In this document: piece after piece, positions 59,658 to 64,000 of the stretch
Layout of the letters: every line of letters starts with the position of its first letter
Position numbering within the stretch: the first letter of the stretch is position 1
Assembly (NCBI RefSeq): GCF_000746275.1
Contig: NZ_JQKX01000026.1
Coordinates: 1 to 64,000, forward strand
Reading direction: 5' to 3'
DNA length: 64,000 bases
Source: Thermopetrobacter sp. TC1
GTDB taxonomy: Bacteria > Pseudomonadota > Alphaproteobacteria > Rhizobiales > Aestuariivirgaceae
Notes under the pieces: model-generated
What the model was told of the DNA's origin: nothing
The model's input: only the letters and a program-made list of their open reading frames with translations
Databases searched by the model: none
Translations under genes and position numbers: made by a program

Positions 59658-61430
59658 TTACACACCCTGCGCCGCCATGCGCTCATCCAGCGCCGCCTGC
59701 GCCCGCTGGCGTTCCACGAACCGGTGCGAGAGCCACGTGGCGAAGCCGACGATGACGACCGCCAGCACGCCCAGCGCCGCGCCCGGCCCGCGCCCGGCCG
59801 CCGTTTGCATGTAAACGTAGATGCCATAGGAGAGCGGTGCGTCCGCCTCGCTGGAGACCAGCATGATGGTGGCGGAAAGCTCCACCGCGGCGGTGGCAAA
59901 GGCGGTGACGAACCCGGCGGCGATACCCCCCGCCATGAGCGGCACCACGATTCGCCGCACCGTCTCGAAGCGCCCGGCGCCCAGGTTCTGCGCCGCCTCC
60001 TCCAGCGTCACGGAGACCTGCTGCAAGGCCGCGGAACAGGCGCGCAGGGCATAGGGCAGGCGGCGGATGGTGAGCGCCACCACGATGATGACCCACCACG
60101 TGGCCAGCGGCTTGCCCACGCCGGGGAGCACGAAATCGTGAAATGTGCGCAAGAAGCCGATGGCCAGCACCACACCCGGCACCGCCACCGCCGCCGTGCC
60201 GATGTAGTCCAGCACGTGCCGCCCCGGCAGCCGCGTGCGTTGCACGATGTAGGCAATGGCCGTGGCCAGCATCACGTCGAACAGCGCCGCCAGCCCGGCA
60301 TAGAGCAGCGTGTTGGTGATGTAGGGCATGGCGGTGGTGAACACCTCCCGGTAGTGCGCCAGCGTGAAACCATCCGGCAGCACGGAGAAGGACCAGATGG
60401 TGCCGAAGGAGAGCAGAAGCAGCCCGATGTGCGGCGAGAGCACCACCAGCAGGATGAGCAGGATCAGCGCATAGGCCCCCGCCTTTTCCCAGGGCTTGAG
60501 ATCACGCCGCAGCAGCCCGCCACCGCCCTTCTGCACCGAGGCGTATTCGCGCCCACGCGTGGCCAGGTGCGCCACCCACAGCGACAGCAGCGAAAACACC
60601 ACCAGCATCACCGAAATCACGTAACCCATCGGGTCGGAAATGCCGATGGAGGAAATGCGCAAGTATGCCTGCGGCGCCAGCATGGTGTTCACGTTCAAAA
60701 GCAGCGGCGTGCCCAGATCGTCGAAGACTTTCAGGAACACCAGTGCTGCGCCCGCCACATAGCCCGGCATGGCCAGCGGAAACACGATGCGGCGGAACAG
60801 GCGCAGCCCGTGCGCGCCCAGGTTCTGCGCCGCCTCTTCCAGGGAGCGGTCGATGGTGTTCAGGCTGGCGGAAAGGTTGATGAGGATGAACGGGAAATAA
60901 TGAATGGACTGCACGAGAATGACGCCGTTCAGCCCCTCCATGAAGGGAATGGTGAAGCCGAAATGTTCATCCAGCAGCAGGTTGATGGAGCCGTTGGCGC
61001 CGAAAATCATCTGCATGGCCACCGCGCCCACGAACGGCGGCATGATGAGCGGCAGCACGCCGAGGGTCTGGATCAATGTTGCCCCGGCGAAGTTGAAGCG
61101 CGAGGTGAAATAGGCCAGCGGCAGCGAGATGATGGTGGCCACCACCACCGACATGAAGGAGACGTAGAAGGAATTGTAGAAGGACTCCCGGAACAGCGGC
61201 GTGCGAAAGAAATCGAGGAAGTTCACCAGCGTGAACGCGCCGGTGTTGGCGTCCAGAAACGCCACATAGACCACCTGCGCCACCGGAATGAGCAAAAACA
61301 GCGCGAGAAAGGCGAAGATGGCCAGCGCCAGCAGCGCCGCGCCCTTCTGCTGTCGCCAGGCGGCAACGACATCGCGCACAAATCCGCCCGCCATCTTCCG
61401 GCCGCCTGCCGCTGTGCCCGTGGCGCTCAT
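59658..61430 (-). CDS. ABC transporter permease, fused FbpB-type
   Basis: 590 aa, about twelve transmembrane helices in two homologous halves, each with an EAA loop: LEEAAQNLGAHGLRLFRRIVFP near residue 210 and LEEAAQNLGAGRFETVRRIVVP near 495. This two-in-one permease is typical of Fe(III)/2-aminoethylphosphonate-type importers. It lies between the binding-protein gene (320 nt upstream with a D repeat) and the ATPase gene (2 nt downstream). Start at 61430 with GAGGAAACGA upstream. Confidence 0.92.
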   Translation of the reverse strand: MSATGTAAGGRKMAGGFVRDVVAAWRQQKGAALLALAIFAFLALFLLIPVAQVVYVAFLDANTGAFTLVNFLDFFRTPLFRESFYNSFYVSFMSVVVATIISLPLAYFTSRFNFAGATLIQTLGVLPLIMPPFVGAVAMQMIFGANGSINLLLDEHFGFTIPFMEGLNGVILVQSIHYFPFILINLSASLNTIDRSLEEAAQNLGAHGLRLFRRIVFPLAMPGYVAGAALVFLKVFDDLGTPLLLNVNTMLAPQAYLRISSIGISDPMGYVISVMLVVFSLLSLWVAHLATRGREYASVQKGGGGLLRRDLKPWEKAGAYALILLILLVVLSPHIGLLLLSFGTIWSFSVLPDGFTLAHYREVFTTAMPYITNTLLYAGLAALFDVMLATAIAYIVQRTRLPGRHVLDYIGTAAVAVPGVVLAIGFLRTFHDFVLPGVGKPLATWWVIIVVALTIRRLPYALRACSAALQQVSVTLEEAAQNLGAGRFETVRRIVVPLMAGGIAAGFVTAFATAAVELSATIMLVSSEADAPLSYGIYVYMQTAAGRGPGAALGVLAVVIVGFATWLSHRFVERQRAQAALDERMAAQGV

Positions 61431-61750
61431 TCGTTTCCTCCGAAGCCGTTCACTGGTGCGCCGGACAATTCCGGGGGTGTTCCAACCCGATCATTAATCC
61501 CGGTGTCATATTTCTGATTCCACCTGAGATGCCGTTTGCGCCCCCCTGAGAGGAGGTGGGACAGGGAGGGGATCGGGCAGCAAACTCATGAGCGTCTGGC
61601 CCGACCCCCTCCCGCCCCCTGACGGGGCCGACCTCCCCCTGCCAGGGGGAGGTATATGAAGGCGCCTGCGTGACCGGATCACCGATAAAGACAGCTGAGC
61701 GGCACGCCAGGAGCAATTCCGGGACATACGCGCCGCCCGCCGCCATCAGC
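61431..61750. other. Gap between binding-protein and permease genes
   Basis: 320 nt inside what should be one ABC operon, mostly occupied by the family D palindrome at 61540-61652. No gene. The hairpin could lower downstream expression so that the binding protein is made in excess. Confidence 0.6.
61540..61652. repeat. Repeat family D, long palindromic copy
   Basis: Bounded by a CCCCCCTGAGAGGAGG-like end and CCTCCCCCTGCCAGGGGGAGG; inner arms GGGAGGGGATCGGGC and GCCCGACCCCCTCCC. Same architecture as 58107-58219. Confidence 0.65.
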
Positions 61751-63094
61751 TCACTGCACCATGGCCTTCGCCTTCTCGGCCAGCGCTTTCGCCTTCTCGT
61801 AGTTGGCCTTCACCATGGCGTCCCACTGCTGCTCCACTTCGGCCTGCCGGCCCGTCACCTTGTCCGTCTTCTTCTTGCGCTTCTTCTTGAAGATGGCGGC
61901 GAATTCCGGATCCAGCGACTTGGCCTCGTCGATGGGCACCGCCGCGACCAGCGCGCGGGCCTCGTCCAGCAGCTTCTGCGCCTCCGGGTTCGGTTTCTTT
62001 GCCAGGGCTGCGGCGGCCTCGTGGATGGCCTTCGTCGCCGCCTTCAGGTCGTCCAGCCGGTAGGTGATCATCACGTCAAACAGCGAGTTCACCAGGTTGT
62101 AGCGCGCCTTGGACTTTTTCACGTCAAAGGCCACCTTGGCCGCGATCTCGCCCTTGAACGGGTTGGGCAGGTGCTTCGCCGGGCCGTCATACAGCTCCGG
62201 GCGCACCGGCAGGCGCTGGATCTTCGGATCCAGCAGCAGCTTCTGGCCTTCCGGCGAAAGCACGAACTCGATGAAGGCCGCCGCCGCTTTCGGGTGCGGC
62301 GCGTTCTTCACGATGGCGATGTTCGCCGGCACCAGCGCCGTGGTGGAGGGATAACGGAACTCCACCGGATAGCCCGTGGCCTTGGACGAGAAGCCGAAGA
62401 AGTCGATGACAATGCCGATGCCGAACTCGCCGGAGTTCACGCCCGAAGGCACGCCGAAGGAGCGCTCCGTCACCGTTTTCAGATTGCCGCCGATGGCCTT
62501 CCACAGGGCCCAGCCTTCCTTCCAGCCCTTGCCCTGCAGGACGGTTTCTACCGTCAGGTGCGTGGTACCGGAGCGCGACGGCGCGGACATGCCGACATGG
62601 CCGAAATAGACGGGCTTGGCGAGGTCCTCCCACTCCTTGGGTTCGGGCAGCTTCTTGGCCTTGAGATAGCGGGTGTTCCACATGATGCCGTAGCCGGAGG
62701 CGGCAAAGCCCTTGTAATAGCCGTCCGGGTCGTTGAGCGGGAAGGCGCCGATTTTCTCCGGAATGCCCTTGGCCTTCACCTGGTATTTGGCCAGCAGGCC
62801 GTCACCTTTAAGCACCTCGAAGGCATCCGGGGCGGAGGCCCAGAAGATGTCGGAAGTGTTGTTGGAGGCCGTTTCCTGAATGTATTTCACGCCGGCGGTG
62901 GTCTTCTTCTTCAGCATGTCCACCTTGGTGCCGGGATATTTGGCCTCGAAGGCGCGCTTGAACACGCTGGTGAGATCCTTCGGGAACGAGGTGACGACCA
63001 CCAGCCTGTTCTCGATCTCCGCGGCCTTGAGGGAAACGGGCAGGACCGCCGTCGCCGAGATCACGACGGCCGCCAGAAAAGTGCGCGCGAACAT
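61751..63094 (-). CDS. ABC transporter substrate-binding protein with long C-terminal extension
   Basis: 447 aa. Signal peptide ends LKAAE near residue 25. The FbpA/PotD-type binding fold includes NRLVVVTSFPKDLTSVFKRAFEAKYPGTKVDML, the hinge region SDIFWASAPDAFEVL, YGIMWNTRYLKAK, and VPANIAIVKNAPHPKAAAAFIEFVLSPEGQKLL. The family binds Fe(III), phosphonates or similar anions. Unlike the usual 320-350 aa, it has about 110 more residues after the fold: a helical, Ala/Lys-rich tail with FKKKRKKKTDKV and ANYEKAKALAEKAKAMVQ. The position inside the nir cluster suggests iron supply for heme proteins; inference only. Confidence 0.88.
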   Translation of the reverse strand: MFARTFLAAVVISATAVLPVSLKAAEIENRLVVVTSFPKDLTSVFKRAFEAKYPGTKVDMLKKKTTAGVKYIQETASNNTSDIFWASAPDAFEVLKGDGLLAKYQVKAKGIPEKIGAFPLNDPDGYYKGFAASGYGIMWNTRYLKAKKLPEPKEWEDLAKPVYFGHVGMSAPSRSGTTHLTVETVLQGKGWKEGWALWKAIGGNLKTVTERSFGVPSGVNSGEFGIGIVIDFFGFSSKATGYPVEFRYPSTTALVPANIAIVKNAPHPKAAAAFIEFVLSPEGQKLLLDPKIQRLPVRPELYDGPAKHLPNPFKGEIAAKVAFDVKKSKARYNLVNSLFDVMITYRLDDLKAATKAIHEAAAALAKKPNPEAQKLLDEARALVAAVPIDEAKSLDPEFAAIFKKKRKKKTDKVTGRQAEVEQQWDAMVKANYEKAKALAEKAKAMVQ

Positions 63095-63265
63095 TGTGAT
63101 ATCCTCCCTGAAAAGGTGTGAAGAAACGCGCGTATCGCCGGCTTCGCGCCGGTCTTTTCACTTGGAGGCAGCCTCCGGCAACCTGGGGGCAGCCCCGGGC
63201 AACACCGGCGCGAGCCGCCGGTATGGATCAGCTTATCCCATCGTGAGACGGCGTCAATGCCGCAT

Positions 63266-63279
63266 TTGCCCTGGGTCAA
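63266..63279. promoter_or_regulatory. NnrR-type box upstream of nirN
   Basis: TTGCCCTGGGTCAA fits TTGNC-N4-GNCAA and ends 63 nt before the nirN start, the same spacing as the nirC box (65 nt). Confidence 0.6.
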
Positions 63280-63342
63280 GGAAGGGCCCCTGCGGGGCAT
63301 GGTTTAGTGCGCGATACAGGCACGAGGAAGGGGAGCACTGGC

Positions 63343-64000
63343 ATGAAGACCATTCTGGCGGCCGCCTTGGCGCTGACGCTGCTGATGCCGGCAGCCCATG
63401 CAAAGGATGCGAAAGAGCCCGATGCGGCGGCGCTTTATGCGCAGCATTGTGCCGAATGTCACGGGGCTGGGCGCCTGGGCGGCACCGGGCCGGCGCTGTT
63501 GCCGGAGAATCTCAGGCGCCTGCGCAAAAGCCGCGCGGCGGATGTCATCGCCAAGGGCCGCGTGTCCACCCAGATGCCGGCGTTTGGCGACACGCTGAGC
63601 GAGGCGGAAATCGCCGCGCTGGTTAAATACATCTACACGCCGCTTCCCAGCATGCCGGTGTGGGGAGAGAAGGAGATCCGGGCCAGCCGGCACATTCCCG
63701 TCGATGTCGATTATTCGGTAACCAGGCCGCAGTTCAACGCCGATCCGCTGAACCTGTTCGTGGTGGTGGAATCGGGCGATCATCACGTGAGCATTCTCGA
63801 TGGCGACACATTTGAGCGCCTTGCCCGTTTCAGGAGCCGCTATGCCCTGCACGGCGGGCCGAAGTTCACGCCCGATGGCCGTTATGTCTTCTTCGCTTCG
63901 CGCGATGGCTGGGTGACCAAGTATGATCTTTACACGCTCGACGTGGTGGCGGAGGTGCGCGCCGGCATCAACACGCGCAACATCGCCATTTCCCACGATG
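63343..64000 (+). CDS. nirN: NirN, cytochrome c / heme d1 domain protein (partial, runs off the window)
   Basis: 219 codons present. Signal peptide MKTILAAALALTLLMPAAHAKD. The cytochrome c domain has CAECHGAGRLGGTGPALLPENL near residue 40 and a Met region GRVSTQMPAFGDTLSEAEIAALVKYIY. The start of a d1 propeller follows (NLFVVVESGDHHVSILDGDTFERLARF, and FFASRDGWVTKYDL). GRVSTQMPAFGDT and GPALLPENL fit NirN, the dihydro-heme d1 dehydrogenase, rather than a second NirS, whose c domain differs. It is oriented like nirC-J but separated from them by the converging ABC genes. Confidence 0.85.
   Translation, partial: MKTILAAALALTLLMPAAHAKDAKEPDAAALYAQHCAECHGAGRLGGTGPALLPENLRRLRKSRAADVIAKGRVSTQMPAFGDTLSEAEIAALVKYIYTPLPSMPVWGEKEIRASRHIPVDVDYSVTRPQFNADPLNLFVVVESGDHHVSILDGDTFERLARFRSRYALHGGPKFTPDGRYVFFASRDGWVTKYDLYTLDVVAEVRAGINTRNIAISHD

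Noticed and set aside
63343-64000. Second copy of nirS
   Set aside because: The cytochrome c domain (GPALLPENL, GRVSTQMPAFGD) is of the NirN type and differs from the NirS domain at 45804; the position after heme d1 genes also fits NirN.

Overview
The window is a GC-rich bacterial chromosome segment, most likely from a denitrifying alphaproteobacterium. The evidence is an ordinary str operon (rpsL-rpsG-fusA-tuf), an aroQ-accB-accC block typical of Alphaproteobacteria, RNase D, and a complete nirS-type denitrification island. I cannot name the genus. No rRNA, tRNA, CRISPR array, prophage or intact insertion sequence was found.

Layout. 1-13867: translation genes, a VOC protein, an aminotransferase, a periplasmic M48 protease, an ScsC/DsbA-like oxidoreductase, a thioredoxin/permease/ArsR set and accC-accB-aroQ. 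14323-18880: an unrecognised 12-heme periplasmic cytochrome c followed by two exported proteins. 19298-27718: rnd, aspS, chorismate mutase, nnrS, and a YnbA/YnbB-like phospholipid-type cluster with an acyltransferase. 27931-30155: an AT-rich TbpB-like surface lipoprotein overlapping a Slam-type (DUF560) outer-membrane translocator. 30373-38856: peroxiredoxin, UDG-like protein, GST, histidine kinase, dusA, recO, a DUF523 protein and a GluR0-like ligand-gated potassium channel.

39382-64000 is the denitrification island. norCBQDEF runs leftward and nirS runs rightward with a cupredoxin. Then come a UbiA-type prenyltransferase, nirC-nirF-nirDL-nirG-nirH-nirJ for heme d1 synthesis, a three-gene iron-type ABC importer, and the start of nirN. 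Near-palindromic 14-bp FNR/NnrR-type boxes lie 63-85 nt upstream of norC, nirS, nirC and nirN, so these units probably respond together to low oxygen and nitric oxide. NirS makes NO, NorCB reduces it to N2O, and NnrS probably protects against NO. A two-gene unit, an Lgt-like membrane protein plus a Tes/MJ0619-like radical SAM enzyme, is embedded in the island with two AT-rich small membrane proteins. It has no obvious role in denitrification.

The intergenic spaces hold at least six families of palindromic repeats. One is a 91-bp three-hairpin module with two almost identical copies. Another is a roughly 130-bp element with terminal inverted repeats, one copy of which has split a three-hairpin module and is flanked by an 11-bp duplication.

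The strongest candidates for less-described biology are the Slam/surface-lipoprotein pair, the Lgt-like/Tes-like pair with its frameshifted small membrane gene, and the 12-heme cytochrome locus. All functions are read from sequence motifs and context only; no database search was possible.
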